From: Meandrina meandrites
Lineage: Eukaryota > Cnidaria > Anthozoa > Scleractinia > Meandrinidae
Assembly (NCBI GenBank): GCA_963693305.1
Contig: OY855913.1
Location: forward strand, 8,426,201-8,490,200
Length of the DNA stretch: 64,000 nt
Reading direction: 5' to 3'
Shown: positions 34,286-47,800 of the stretch, piece after piece
Position numbering within the stretch: position 1 is the first letter of the stretch
Layout of the letters: every line of letters starts with the position of its first letter
Notes under the pieces: model-generated
Databases searched by the model: none
Told to the model about the DNA's origin: nothing
The model's input: only the letters and a program-made list of their open reading frames with translations
Made by a program: the position numbers and the translations under genes

Positions 34286-34411
34286 ATAATGATGTACAAA
34301 CTACAACGAAACCTATCTGACTGAATTCAAGACACAAGCTCTATCAAAAACCCCATCACTGCCTAACTATTTTAAACCTAGTTTTAAAAAAAAACCCACT
34401 ATTGAGCGTCC
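33701..34411. other. 3' flank of the P450 and of the LINE relic
   Basis: AT-rich, with a GAT trinucleotide run at 34240-34283. No gene seen. Confidence 0.5.
34240..34283 (+). repeat. (GAT)n microsatellite
   Basis: About 14 uninterrupted GAT units downstream of the P450 gene. Confidence 0.9.
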
Positions 34412-37400
34412 TTATCCTCTTGCTTTAAATTTGATATATATGGGGTCTCGTGGTTGAAGCATGTTCGTGCTAACCAGTAGAAGGGTATCTTTGGTTTCCG
34501 GTGATCGGGCGAGTTCGTACTTGTCCAAGATCTTCACCAGTGCGATTTTCATAATCAACATCGCAAACCGCTGGCCGATACATGTCCTGGGCCCTTGTCC
34601 AAACGGCAGATAGGAAAATGGATGACGTTTGGCCTCCTCTTCGGGGGAAAATCTCTTGAATGACAGAAATTATTTTCATATCAGTTACATGACTGAACAT
34701 GACAGAACTGCGAGACGGGGAAAACTGATATACATGTCAGATACAAAAGGCTTCTGTATATTTCTAACTCTTAGACAGAGATCATACCACTTCAACTCTG
34801 AATCTTGAATGAGATGAAAAGGTTATTTACTAAATACTCATTTCTGAATACAACTTCGACAAGGAAGGTGGTCTTGCAAAACGCTTCAATGCTGCTGTTG
34901 CATTGTGGGATTGAACTGGGAAGAAAGAACGACCTTTTGTCTGTTCAGTACACCACGAAATAATTTTCAAGTGAACCGGCAACTTCAACAGGTTAAACTG
35001 ACAATGATCTGTTTGTATTATGGGGAACCTGTGATTTCACAGAATAGTTAAAGGTCAGATTTTCAAAAACTCGTTAAACTGGTAGCTCTAACAATAGGGG
35101 GTATTGGGTTTGAAATGTTTAGTCCCCAACCCCTTCAACAAGTCACCATTCGCCCAGTTTTCAGGCAGGAAGATTACATTTAAATGGGCGTCAAACTTAC
35201 CTCAGGATCAAATTTTTCCGGATCAGCCCAGATGTCCGGGTCACGGTGCATTGCATACGCTGGAATATCAACACGAACACCTTTCGGGAAGTGAATACCG
35301 TTGATATCGCACGCTTCCCTGCACTTGCGGAAGTGACGATAGCCGATGGGAACAAGGCGTAACGTCTCCATTAACACCCAATCTAGGTACTTGACAGACT
35401 GAGATAGTTCGTACAGAGATATGCCTTCTTCACTGTGCTTCACATTTTGAATTTCCTGAAGCAGTTTCTCCTGTATACGAGGATGAGTTGTGAGGAAGTA
35501 ACTAGCAGCAGACAGTGTGCGGTACGTGGTCTCAAAACCGGCAATAAGAAATGACAGCGAGGCTCCGGATATTTCAGCGTCGCTCAGTTTGCTCTCTCCA
35601 CTCTCCTGGGCGGCATTGGCTTCAAGCATGAGCTGCACAAGATTCAAATCAAATGAAGATGAGGGAATGTAGAATCACGCACACATAAATGCTTGTCAAC
35701 GCATCACACGAAGACCAACTTGTTTGCGCAAACCCACACTTGCACTCGAACAACAGTTACACACGTATGCATACACACTATTCGTTATCTTACTATTCTA
35801 ATCCTCGATAATTCGAGCCCTCGCCAAATCGAACCTTTCTTCAATTCCCTTGAAGGTTCGACTAATCCTAATCGGGAGTCAATTGTACGCAGTGGGGGGG
35901 GGGGGGGGGGGGGGGGAGCTTACATATTTTCGGAATTTTGCGAATTATCATTATTTATAGATTGATAAGTAATAAGAAAGGAGAAAACAAAACTGAGTTA
36001 TTTGTTCATAAATACTTTATACAAATTCTTTCAATAACGCTACTACGCAATGTCATATTGACGGCTCCCAAAGGAGCTTGGGCTGCCTGTGGTTACAAAC
36101 TACCGTAAGATTTGTGGTTCTCTAACCCAGTTACCTGCAGTACGTCCCGTCGGCCACTGGATGCAAGCTCTCGGCGTTGCTTGATTATCTCCTCCGACAT
36201 TTTGATGAACAGCCCAGCATTTCCGAGGACGTCAGTAAACCTTCCCACGATGGGAGCAAGGAAAGGGAAAACGCCCAGGAAGGCTCCAAGGAGTGGTCGA
36301 CTGAACACTCGCTGCGCACGGTGTAAAAATTCCTCGCTAGTGTTCGTCTGGATGTCCTTGGTCTCGACTCCAAAGTTTGCTGATAGAATAACATCAAGCA
36401 CAAACAGCGCAAACAGCTTCGGTACGTCAACAGATTCACCTGCCAAGAATACGAATATCAGAGCAAGCTGTTCGACGAAACAGTCGAATCTTCATTCATA
36501 CTTTTTCGATACTTTTAAAGCAGCCATCCTCTACCAGGCGACAAGAATGTGCCACTTCTTTTAATTAGCCACAACAACTTGAACGCCTCCCAAAAAAGAT
36601 ATTTTTGATCGTTAACTTTTTTACCTGAATTCAAAGGTCACTAGGATTTTCAAATATCACTTCTTGTTTGTTGGCAGTCGAGGGAGGGAATACAAAACAA
36701 CCCTAACTGAAAATGGGCTGTATGTGCAGTTGAGCGATTATGAATGTAGCATTTTGAAGAACCAGTCATTACAACCTCGAAATGAAACTGAGGCCTATTT
36801 TACTGTAATAGCCACGTTTTAGTATCGGTTGCTTTTTTTCAGTTCGAAGGCTAAATAGTGCATTGGCAATAACTTAGGGCGCTTATCTCTTCTCTTCAGT
36901 TTGTTATATTCGAACGATCGCTGTTTTTGAAAGAAGCGTAATCATGTTACATTACTTTTTGTGGTCCTCCAGGCTCGTAAACAACAACAGGGCGCGCAAT
37001 GCAAAGTGGGTGGGTCAGACTCTTTAATCAGAACTGGCCGTCCGGTCCTGCGGTTTTGAATGTTGTGATATGGGCCTTTTTCAAGAGATATTCCTACAAA
37101 TCCACCACGATAGTGAATAATATTCATGTATTGACTGATCTGACGGGGCAAATCTGACTGACAACGGTAAGCGCCCTTTGTCCATCCATTGACCTTTGTA
37201 CCGATGTCCGTGTAGCAAGCGCTAAAAGAATATTAATATGCGCTTGTCACGCAATAAATAACATTAACTGAATAACTTTCAGTATTTCCTATTTATAAAT
37301 TCACCCCTCATTTGAGTGGATGGGAGATGGGAGTATTATAGAAAGTGCATAATTTGAATATTATGAAGTAGTCGAGAATGTGTAAGTGCGGAGAAAGAGA

Positions 37401-38039
37401 GTCGTTGTTGCCTATAGATTTGTTATTGTTGTTGTCGTGGTCTATAATTGGATATTTATTACTACCGATGAACTTATTACTCACTCCAAGCCATTCCCTC
37501 CTACCTGTGTCCGCAAGTTTCTCGACTTTAGCCTCTAGCCGTTCACACGCGTCTGATATCAGTGGAACAACTTGCTTCAATCTGGCCGCACTGAATGTCG
37601 GCGACAAAACCTTTCGCATTCTCTTCCAACGAGGATACTTCGAGAGGAAGAGTTCGGCGTCGAGTGGTGGCATGAGCTTTAAAGGCATACCCCTGTCAGG
37701 GAACTTGTGAAACTCTTTCACAAGAATTTGCTTTACAGTCTCCGGATCTGCTACTAACACTCTGTAACCACCGGCTAGATCCAGCAATCTGCACAATTTA
37801 CCGTATTTGTGATACGAGTATTGCTCCAGATTATGCAGTCCGCCATGTCGACGTACCGATACCAAAAACATAATGGAACACAGAGGAAAGGGCCAATCAC
37901 GGGGACCTGGCAGCCAGGCCAGGTCAGTTGGAAATAAGAGCTTTTTGAGGAACTGCAATGCCAACACTAGTACAAACACCGTTGAGATTCCTTGGATTGT
38001 AAACAGCTTTCCGAAGGCCTCTGACCCCAGCATTATCAC
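34412..38039 (-). CDS. Cytochrome P450, CYP3-like group, complete (4 exons)
   Basis: Exons (coding, minus strand): 37505-38039, 36135-36439, 35201-35632, 34412-34654, joined in phase to 505 codons including TAA (504 aa, the usual length). An N-terminal hydrophobic anchor (ISTVFVLVLALQFLKKLLF) is followed by the Pro-rich hinge WLPGPRDWP. The WKRMRKVLSPTFSAARLKQ stretch is the C-helix heme-contact region. The I-helix oxygen-binding motif AGFETT is at residues 311-316, the K-helix ExxR (ETLR) at 369-372, the DPERF meander at the exon 3/4 junction, and the heme loop FGQGPRTCIG at 442-451 with Cys449 as the thiolate ligand. This fits an endoplasmic-reticulum monooxygenase. The overall pattern recalls CYP3A/CYP5A (thromboxane synthase) proteins, but the substrate is unknown and a subfamily name needs alignment. 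A second possible start is two codons downstream. Four exons is compact for this group in animals. Intron 2 holds a long poly-G run. Confidence 0.93.
35890..35917 (+). repeat. Poly-G run in P450 intron 2
   Basis: More than 20 consecutive G on the plus strand (C on the gene strand), the longest single-base G run that I noticed in the window. Confidence 0.9.
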
Positions 38040-38930
38040 TGGATATCATGGAAAAATATTCAGCAAAACTAACACTTCGCACCAGAACCTTATAATGTTT
38101 CACTTGTACTCGCTCAATTCAACCGTTTTCTGCATAATCTTAGAACAAGGCAACACACATTATTCTTAGCTACTTTTTGATCCACACGTACACGACCGTA
38201 CACGACGACTCAATTTTCTATAATGTGTCGCGTGATTTCGGAATGTATGTGTCAAGTGTTAAATGATGCATGACGCAGAAGAATATTAATAACACGCAAT
38301 GCTCTTACTAAGGGCGTATTTATATAGAACATATTTGTTATTGTTTTCGAGCTAAAAAAAACAATAAAAAATTCCAACGGGCAAATGCAACGGCAATACG
38401 CGTAATTTGGAAATAAATACGCCCTAAGTCACACTACTAAGGCGACGGAGTTTGAACAGCAAAGGATTAACAAAACACTTGCGGTATATCACGCATCACA
38501 GATTTCGAGAGTGATATTAATTGCTTTGATTGAAACTATAAGAGCCTTAATGAGAAAATTAGGATTCTCTGACAGGTAGCCCAGGCTGTCCGAGTAGTTC
38601 TATCAAATGTTGACATTTCTGTTATTACGAACTTGAGCGATTTCATTACACATATATTAAGACTTTTTAAAGGGGAAATGAATAAAGCCGAAAATTACAA
38701 AGAAAGAACGCTCTTGGATTTTGACAAAAATTGCCTACCTGAACTCCAGTGTTGGTCCTTTAGTGTAATGTGTCGTTTTTAGCGGGTTTGGAGCGATTTC
38801 TTAGAGTTTTAGTTGCAACGGTTTCTTATAAAGGTATATTTTGAGAAGAAACCATTGGAAACAGTTGCCTCATTCTCCGACACAGTCAGTCGATTTGCGT
38901 TCTAGCTCAAAAGAAAAATAAGAAAGGTTT
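38040..38930. other. P450 upstream region, no gene seen
   Basis: AT-rich. On the gene strand a TATAGAAA-like stretch lies about 180 bases before the start codon but is not a convincing TATA box. Confidence 0.4.
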
Positions 38931-39002
38931 TATTGTTACTATTACTATTACTATCACAATTGCTATTACCGATTACCATTATTCTTATTATGACTATGAC
39001 TA

Positions 39003-39084
<82 letters not shown>

Positions 39085-39372
39085 GTAGGTAGACTATTGA
39101 AGTTTTTATTGAAATTGTCTCATGGGAAAAAAACTTAAGGAAAACCAAAATTTGTATATTTCTTTTATTTCTTTCAGCAGGATATATATGAGATTCAACT
39201 TTGTATGAAAAGTACTCAATAAAGATTATTATTATTATTATTAAAAAGAACTATTATATTACTATTACTGTAACTGTTACTATTACTATAACTAAATTAC
39301 TTTTGCCATTGCTATTGCTATTACAATTCATGCTATTACCGATTACCATTATTCTTATTACGACTATGACTA

Positions 39373-39419
<47 letters not shown>

Positions 39420-39445
39420 GTTATTATTATTATTATTATTAAATA
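38930..39445 (+). repeat. (ATT)n arrays in a duplicated block around a LINE-like 3' tail
   Basis: (TTA)n runs fill 39004-39084 and 39376-39441. Each is preceded by the same block, GCTATTACCGATTACCATTA then TTCTTATTA and GACTATGACTATTGTTATT, about 370 bases apart. Between them lies non-repetitive sequence ending in AATAAAG and a short ATT run (39220-39241), like the 3' end of a non-LTR retroelement. Confidence 0.6.
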
Positions 39446-39564
39446 TGGGGTGGTGTTTGGAAAAAAGAGTAAAACTGACTCGCTCGTGTCTCCACGGCTT
39501 TTTCTTGTTCTCCTAAACTTTCACGAAGTTTTCCATTATCCTGTGTGAAAAGAAACTGATTTTT

Positions 39565-40128
39565 AGTGAAGGTACGTTTTTTCTTGCGGGGGAGGGCTGG
39601 GGAATTTTGGTATTCTTTTGCAAAAACAGTGTTGGCCCTCCCTTGTGTTTCTATAAAAAAAAACTTCTGACCCCCCCACCTTTAGGGGGGTTGACAAAAG
39701 TGCGACCCTCCCCTCACTACTTCATGGTATGTTCCATGTCGGAGAAACCTCAGAACATTTTGCTCGTGAATGCAAAGTGTTTGAATATAAATATATCTCG
39801 ATGTTAAATGTGTGCGAGCTGAAACAGGAAAATGGAAACAATCATTTTGGGATATTTACGCTTTATAGCTGAAGTTTGAATATGGAAGTATAAACTTTGA
39901 GTATTTTAATAAAAGTTTTGAACATACAATATCGAGGAAGGGAAAATACATGCGCTTCCTTAAAAATCCTCATTAAAAAATTCTGGAAAAGGTGTGTGAC
40001 CCTAACCTTGAATAGCTCACAAATAAGTATGGCCCTCCCCTTTTGGTGCTCACTTTCACTGATGACCCCCAGCCCTCCCCTCCCCCCTCCCCCCCCCCCC
40101 CCCCAAGAAAAAACGTATCTTCCCTTAG
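39565..40128. mobile_element. Inverted-repeat element with C-rich ends
   Basis: GGTACGTTTTTTCTTGCGGG and GGAGGGCTGGGG at the left are mirrored at the right by the complement of GATACGTTTTTTCTTGGGGG and GGAGGGCTGGGGG. The internal blocks TGGCCCTCC occur in both halves. About 560 bases, non-coding. Confidence 0.5.
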
Positions 40129-40129
40129 G

Positions 40130-43100
40130 TCGTTCTATGAACAAACGTCCAAGATAAATTTTTGTTTTCCATAGACTAAGAAAAATGACCTTGAACCTTG
40201 TCACAGCGCGTGCAATATCTTGCTTTTTTGACCTTTTTTCAGAATCTTTACAGCGTCCTTTTACACCTCAAATTTTTAAATATCAAAATATCAATTTTCT
40301 TCGTCAATTTAACGCGGTGTCCGCTGAAGGTTCGAGCAATAAGTGCAAAAATTATTTACCAAAATTCTACTCAAAGAACTGCAACATTTTGAAAACTATT
40401 TGAACCATCTCACTGTAATTCACTTCTATAAGTGACCCCGCCGTTAAACTTATTCTACTCGAGAAAGTTCATAAGGTCAAACCTTGCAAAAATGCTTAAA
40501 ATGCATGTTGTATTTTTTTTGAACTGATGTGAAACGTACGTTCCAACTAAAATATGGATAACTTCAAATTCAATTAAGTTCTCTCGCGGGGTCAGCTTGA
40601 GGAGGGTTTTTTTGGTATCTTTATTTTAGCCTTTTATATTGCTCAATTGTTGAGCGGAAACCGTCGTAATTACGAATCTGGCAAAATGTGCTGTTCAAAG
40701 GCGGTAGTCCGATCACTGACTGCAGACCTTGAATTCGTTCATGCTAATGTAAATAGCAAGTTGGTCAGACTTGTTGGGATTCTTAACAAGTTTATGAAAC
40801 CGCAATAATGTGCTGTAAAATTACAAAGAATGTCTTGAGAAAGAAAAATCGGATCAAGTCTCTTCAAAATCATTGTTTTCTTTACTGTCTCCGACAAAGT
40901 AGTACTGCAAAGTTATTTTTAATTATTTGTTATTTTTTTTAAAAAAAACGTCTTCGTGCTGCATCAGTGCTAACAAGATATTTAAGATCAGATAGTGTTA
41001 TGGTTATCTCAGGCGATCTTTCACATTTACAAGGTATACTGATACATTCTAAAAATTTTCTTTTAGTACTTCTTAATTCTAAATGATTTTGTAGTCAGAT
41101 ATTTTATAAAAAGAAGGATTGTAATTCGTCCAAACAAATTTATGTAACTATATTTTCCACGAATTGTTCACTTCCTTTACATTCGATTAAGAAATGTGAA
41201 AGAAATGAAATGTAAAGTTGCAGTGATTAGAAAACTGCTGAGTTAACTCGTGATTGGTAATTCAATTTATCTTATTGCTGTATTCAAAAGTTAAAAGCTT
41301 TAAAAGACACAAAAGTAATTTATTTTTCTTGCAAAAGTACGTACGTAAACACAATTGTAATCACATCAGATGACTGCACCTAGATCATTTGCCAGATTGC
41401 TTTGTCTTAAAAACTCACGTCCCTTGTTTAGATCAAATCAACGCTAAAAGGATGGTCAACACAGCGGTTAGAATATTTCATTTTCTTGGTCGGAAGGCTA
41501 AAATCTGATTAAAAGTGACCTTTGCTGATAGGACGAAGCAAAATCTTGGTTTAAAATATTTTTTACAGGTGAACCTAGCTGAGGGATTTAAAAACCAAGC
41601 CACTGCCGTCAGAGGCGAACCAAACTGAGAGTGGGCAGGAAATTGCTGATTGGGAAGGAACTGAAATAACACTGAAGAAATTCTTCCGTTTCTTCTCTTT
41701 GGAGAAAAAGGTAATTTAAATGATTTAAAACTGAAGGTTGTAGCTTAATTTAATTTAGTGCATCTTAGCCAGTCTTAGTTGTTTTTGAATAAGGATAGTA
41801 AAAATATAAACAAAAAACTCTTGAGTACGATGTTGCCGCGTTGTAAACTAGATATCGCAATGTATATTTTCGAAACAGAGTTTTGAAAATGTGAAACGAT
41901 TGGAGGAATTTGTATTACGGTCGGTCCTGACTAACTGCTACATAGCAATGAAAAGCATTGTTTGTCTTAAAATAACGATGAAATCGTTTGAATGCGGTGG
42001 AATGCGTGTCCAAAAGTTCTCATGTCTTGCCGAGAGGGTGACTAGAGTTGAAAAACACAGAAAAATGGTTGTAATTTGTAAAGTAAAATACTCATCGCTT
42101 TTAAAATAAACACACAAGGAAGCCGAAACGGTGCACAGCTTCCGTCAATTATCTGATGGAAAATTAAAATGGTTTGGAAGCAGGTGTATGTTTATATTTT
42201 CCAAACCATTCCTGCATATGAAATGAAATGAAAACACAAGCAATAAATGAAGTAATTTTTCCGCCTGATCCGTATAATGAATCGAAACGTTTAAGGAGAA
42301 TACCAAAAAAAACCACACACACAATACGATTGACTTCCGGCATAAAGATTTTTGCAAATATTTTTTCGATACTTTGTACTGTACGTACGTGTTTAGCCTT
42401 TCACCTCTAGAATTGCATAATATGGGACCTGGTATTTTCCTAGCTTTTTTGTGCCGGCAATAAAAATCAAAAAGGGCGAAAAATCATGGAAGAAATTGAA
42501 TTACAACTGATTAGCGATGGGAATAACTTGCTCTTAGAGTCTGTGTGGCAACTTATAGCCTTTCTTCATGGCACGGCACGGCATGGCATGGCATGGCATG
42601 GAGTGAGATTCCTGAAGTTTAACTAAAAGCAATTCTTCAAAGTTCTTGATTTTTATATTGTACTTTGAAACACTAAAGGAATTGTCTTTGACTCAAAAGC
42701 ATTGTCTTCAGAGAGTCGCTTCGGAGGTAATCATACCCTGTATTTTCATTACTCCATGTCAGGGTGAGAATAATAGGAAAGTAAAACTGTAAATCCTAGC
42801 AAGCCTATTATACCTTATAAGCCCCGGTGCTTAATTCCTGTTTCTGTTACATGAAGCGGCTAAGAGTATTTCCCCCCTACCCGATCCCCCTAAACGATCA
42901 AACGGCAAATTCTCTCGACTGAACGTATAAGAAATGTGTGAAGAGCGGTGAGGTGAAATTATACGTTTGCGCCGCTGGAACTAAACGTTCGACAAAGCAA
43001 AACCTTTGTCAATTTTATTTCAAATGATTTTTTTTTTCTCGGCCTAGAATCTTTCTTGTCTTAATTCACTTCGACTTAAAATTTTAGTCCACATTCGTTT

Positions 43101-43960
43101 AGTCAGCTGAAAAAATACCACAAAATTTTGAGTGCAATTAAATGTCAATTTCCGAACCTTTTCTTGAAAATTGAAAAATAATTGTACTAATATACCCATT
43201 TAAGACTAACAAAGCGACAAAATTTGTTTCTTAAAATGTGTTAAGAATGGTAAAAGCCGGGCGCTTTGATTTTTCGACCACGAGCCACCGAGAAGAAAAC
43301 GTAAATTCCTAGAAAGTCGATCATCCTCAGCAGGCTCATAATCCTTTTATTATATCTTGAATTTTGATTTTATTTTTAACAATGAATCAATATTTCCTAT
43401 TTGATGAGTTGGTTTTCTATCTGTATGAGTCGGTATAGTTTAACTTCTTGGCTTATCACCTTTGTAAAACCCTTCTTACTATTGTATACTGTTGCCCCTC
43501 CCACATTTTCGCAGCATTATTTTTCCAAGAACCGGAAAGGTTATTACTTTTCGTAAGAAAGTATCTCTAGGCACAGACTATTCGAGATGAAAGCGTTTAA
43601 AACTGAAAATATTAAGCCAGCAGAGTAATTATTTTGATGATTGAGAAAGACATTATTAATCAGTTACATGGACAGATGTAACGAACTACGAAGCCATGGC
43701 TCTTGGCTGCGAACATTGGTTCCAGCTTGAAGTTAGAAACTAAAAGGTACTACATAGAGTTAACAATCTTTCGAAATAACTATTACGAACGGCGAGAAAG
43801 GAGAGAAACAATCCTCTTGTAACAGAAGGGTTCCTGTTGAGATTTAAATATTGCTACTTAGCATAAGTCTTCTGAGATAAACCTCGACAATCTTTAAACA
43901 AAGCTGTATATTCCAAACGCGACAACATGAAATGTTCGATTTCCTTAATTCCACTGTATA
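40130..43960. other. Gene-poor intergenic region
   Basis: Contains the SINE tail at 42800-42890 and a five-base GGCAT/GGCAC tandem run at 42570-42601. No gene is supported. Confidence 0.45.
42800..42890 (-). mobile_element. SINE 3' fragment
   Basis: TGTTACATGAAGCGGCTAAG and the following AGTATTTCCCCCCTA match the 3' tail of the SINE at 20256-20538 in the same (minus) orientation. The tRNA-like head is missing. Confidence 0.45.
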
Positions 43961-43964
43961 ACCT

Positions 43965-44056
43965 GGCTCCAGTTGTTCAAAGGGTGGATAACGCTATCCA
44001 CTGGATAAATCACTTTCCAGTGGATAGTGTAGTTTGCTTTGCCAACACTTATCCGC

Positions 44057-44093
<37 letters not shown>

Positions 44094-44111
44094 CTTTGAA
44101 CAACTTGGGCC
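43965..44111. mobile_element. Foldback element with GGATA-rich arms
   Basis: GTTGTTCAAAGGGTGGATAA then CGCTATCCACTGGATAAATC at the left is almost exactly the complement of the right arm (one mismatch in about 44). The arms themselves are built of GGATA/TATCC repeats. The ends are GGCTCC and GGGCC. Confidence 0.75.
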
Positions 44112-44497
44112 TGAATTTGTATAGCTTATCACACTAGAGTACTTAATGCAAATTTCAAATGAAATGACTGCTGCGAAACCAAAGCCAATGTTATCGCATC
44201 CAACATTTAGCCAATCAAAACATACTTACGGGAACGCTATAAGCCAATCAGAGATTGAAGCAGAAACATGCAACCGGCGCGAAGCGCGGGAAAACACGTG
44301 TAAGCCAAGTTACGATTGGTTTCGGTTAGTTAATTCTGCACATTGGCGAAAACATCATAATCAAGTTGAAAACATTGCCCGTTTGTCTTAATCTATTATT
44401 ACGAGGGATTTTTCGCAAAGTATGAGATAATGCATCGGCCCCTTGTAAGTTGATTACTACTCCAACTTCGCTTTTTGGCGGATGGCTTGCGTTAGTA

Positions 44498-44860
44498 GGG
44501 AGCTTACGCAATGTCGACGGCGACGCCGAGGACAACAAATTTATATTTTCTCGAGAATTTTGCGATTATCCAGATGTATTCAGTGTATCTATTGGTTTAG
44601 GAACTAGCTCCTTCCAAATATAAAGAGAGAGCGATCAATCCCAAATTGAAATACAAAAATTTAGCCGTCGTCGTTCATGTCGGCTCCAAAATACGCAGAA
44701 TTTGGTCATTTCACGTTGTTGTTTCGCAGAAAACGGCCAAGAAATGTACCATGATTTAAAACGCACGTGCAGAGTTATTGCAGTTGTGCTTATTAAACCT
44801 TTTGTTTGGTGACGTTCTCGTTCGCGTTGCCGTCATAGTTTGCTTAAGGTCGCGCGGGAC
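44498..44860. mobile_element. Inverted-repeat element with GACGGCGACG-type ends
   Basis: The left end GGGAGCTTACGCAATGTCGA then CGGCGACGCCGAGG is imperfectly mirrored by the complement of the right end, GACCTTAAGCAAACTATGAC then GGCAACGCGAACGAG. It resembles a family I recall as frequent in anthozoans. Confidence 0.5.
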
Positions 44861-47800
44861 CCTTGCTCATTAATAAATTCATTAGCAAAATTTCTTGAAG
44901 GGGTGTTATCTTGTAAAGCAGTAATTCTCTAAATTTTGGACATCGATTCCTCTAACATTTATCAACGTTTTTAGGTAATAATGGAACTGCACGATGATTG
45001 TCGTTTTACTGGCAGATCACCGTGAAGTGTAATGTTACAAGCTCTGAAAGTTAAACTGCAGATAATGCAATTTGGAGTCCAAGTTTTCAGCCAGAATAGC
45101 GCACCGAATTAAGCGACTATATAACGTAGTGATAAATCATAACCTCTTCTGTGTTCTGGCAAGAATGAAATCAAAGAACGGATTTGCACTACACCAAATC
45201 ATCGATACATATCAAAACCATTCCACGACATTTTACAAGAGTAAAATTCATTTGATACATATAAAAAAAAACAATTTGCATAGTCTACAGATTTGATGAC
45301 CGTTTTTGGGAAGATGCACAATGCTAAAAAATGAAAATTTCAATAATGTTTAGAAATACTTTACAAACAAAAGCTCAGATAGAAAGCGGACTTAGGCCTG
45401 TTCCAAACGTCGCGTTTTTGCCGTGCCGAACTAAACTGAAGAATTAAATTCGACTTAAGCACGGCGGTAGCACGACGTTTAAAACCATTCATCTCGGCGC
45501 GACTACTTAGTGGCGCGTGACAGAAGCACGACTTGGTTACAAACGGCGTGCTCTTAAAATAATAAAGTTGTATTTGCATAGTATGGCACACATAAAGTGG
45601 TCCAGATTCTGCTTGAAGCGCGCTTAAAATTATGGATATAAAAAATGACTTGTGCCTTTAGTTCTTGCCGCTGTATTCATAACTTTATCGTATTCATAAC
45701 TTAAATCGTACGGGGAGCTCACTAGAAAACGTACCGGTTCATTTAGTTTCCCAGTTCGCATCCTTACTAAGCTACAAATACAATATCTTTGACTGTCTAA
45801 CAAGAATATCTCACAAGACTCCAGTACCTATTGATAAATATATTAATATAAAATGCACTGCTTTATTTCAGACTCAGTGGCCCTTTTTTAATTACGTGCT
45901 TTAGAAAATCATCCGTTACCAAGAATGGGAAATTGCACGCAGTACCTTTCTCTTTTTTGAATGATTGGGATAAAACTTCTTAAAACAATAGATAACAGGT
46001 CATAACAATGCCCCTAGCCCTAGAAAACAATAGAGGTAGTGTTTACAACGGGCGAATGAAAATAGAGGTTCCAAAGAGGTAATGTCTTACTGACAAATTA
46101 AAAGGGCCGGGCTTAAACTCTATAAAAGAATATACTTGTATCGATAAGTATGCCTCGTATAAAGTGGGTTATTAGCTCCTACTTGAAGCGTGCTTGAAAT
46201 GTAATGGCCGTGAATATTAAAAATTTCTGTTAGAACGTGCCGCTGAATGTGCTTAGCGTTGCTCTAGGCATGAGAGCTTTAATTACAGGTGCTTATTTTG
46301 GCGGGAGCCTAGATACACCCGCTTTGTAACCAACCGTCTTTCAATTCGCATTGTGCGGTGCACCAAGGCGTGGGTTGTTTGGAAGCTCTGTTGCCGCCAC
46401 CAAGTCTGAACATTCATGACTTGCGCTTAAACGATATTATTTGACATTTTTTGAACGGAGGGAGAGGGAGGAAATCGTTATAACCAGAAGACATGCAATA
46501 TTTCTAGCTGCGTCTCTTCTCGCAACCAGCACGAGCAGCAAAAAAGTTAAACTTTTTACAAAGCCTCTCGACAAACTGGCTTAAAGATCTTTCCTTTCAA
46601 ACAGCAGTCTGATTTGAAAGGAACCCCTAAAAGGTACCAGAATCGTGTTTAGTGGGCGTACCAGGAGTCGCATATATTTTGTCTGTCTGTCTATTATATT
46701 TTGGCTCAATACCCTAAAAGCTTCCACAATAACTCTAACGGTGGCCATTTTATATTTTAACACCCTAAGCAGTACCAATCGACAAATTTTTACCCCTAAA
46801 AGGTACCACGAGCACCCCCGTAATTTTTATAGGGGAGTACTCCCCGGAAATCCGCCATGCATCTCAATGTGAATTGAGATGACGCTCAAGTACTTGTTTG
46901 ACATATAACTGACCAATCAGAGCAATCGATTGAGTTCTTAATTAATTCTGACTAATCAGGGTTTTTACGCTCAGCTGATGGACGTTACAAAACGAAGAAA
47001 ACAATAGCGTCCTTGGAGGCGTTTCCCTCCCTTTCCCTCCCCTTTGAACGCCAACCACGTATGCTAACATGCAGTTCTCAACAGAGACCTGAGCTGTAGC
47101 GAAGCTTTATCTGTCTTCAAAATGGAATATTGAACAATAAGCTCCAGTGCAGTAAGTGATCTTTGTAACTAGATCTTGTAAGAGCTGTAGGTAATATAGA
47201 TGCGTGGACCAACACCAAGCGAATAGAAGAATTGTCGCTTTCTGAAACCTGATCTGATTCGTTTGGTTCAAAACTGTTACCATACGGCTTCGTAACATGT
47301 TTTGAGACACAGAAAGCTGATCTACAAATTGCCACTAGATTAATCAAATATCTACAAACAATCAACAGGTTTTAATTTCGAATTATTTTCCTTGGATTTT
47401 GTTAAAGTCGTTAAAGAGGAATTAAATTAATTTACAGAACACGAGCTCGAGTTTTGTACGAGGGGACAATTAACGAGACGACTAGACTAGTGCAGGTAGA
47501 AAATGTCAGCGAGTAGTCCAATTACTTTACGACAACTAACTCTATTTCTTCACTACACTAAAGATGTATCCTATAAAACTGTTTTTTTCCAACATAAATG
47601 CAAAGGGAGACATTTATCAAGTCCTAAATTTGGACAACACAGGTGACCTTGATCAACATTTAGATTGAAGGATTCGCAATACACCACAGCAGCAAACAAT
47701 ATATTCTAGATAATAAAATTCCTTTCTATTACCAAATAATATGCAAAGATAGATATCAGACTCCATCACCGTTTTAAATCATTCCTTCATCAAGAATGTC

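Noticed and set aside
36112..36564. 150-codon plus-strand frame
   Set aside because: It is antisense to P450 exon 2.
37378..37710. 110-codon plus-strand frame
   Set aside because: It is antisense to P450 exon 1 and intron 1.
38966..39548. Asn-rich and Ile-rich frames
   Set aside because: They are translations of the (ATT)n microsatellites.
42275..42295. CTGATCC...ATCGAAACG as a hammerhead
   Set aside because: The core lacks the required GA after the variable base, and no stems are seen.
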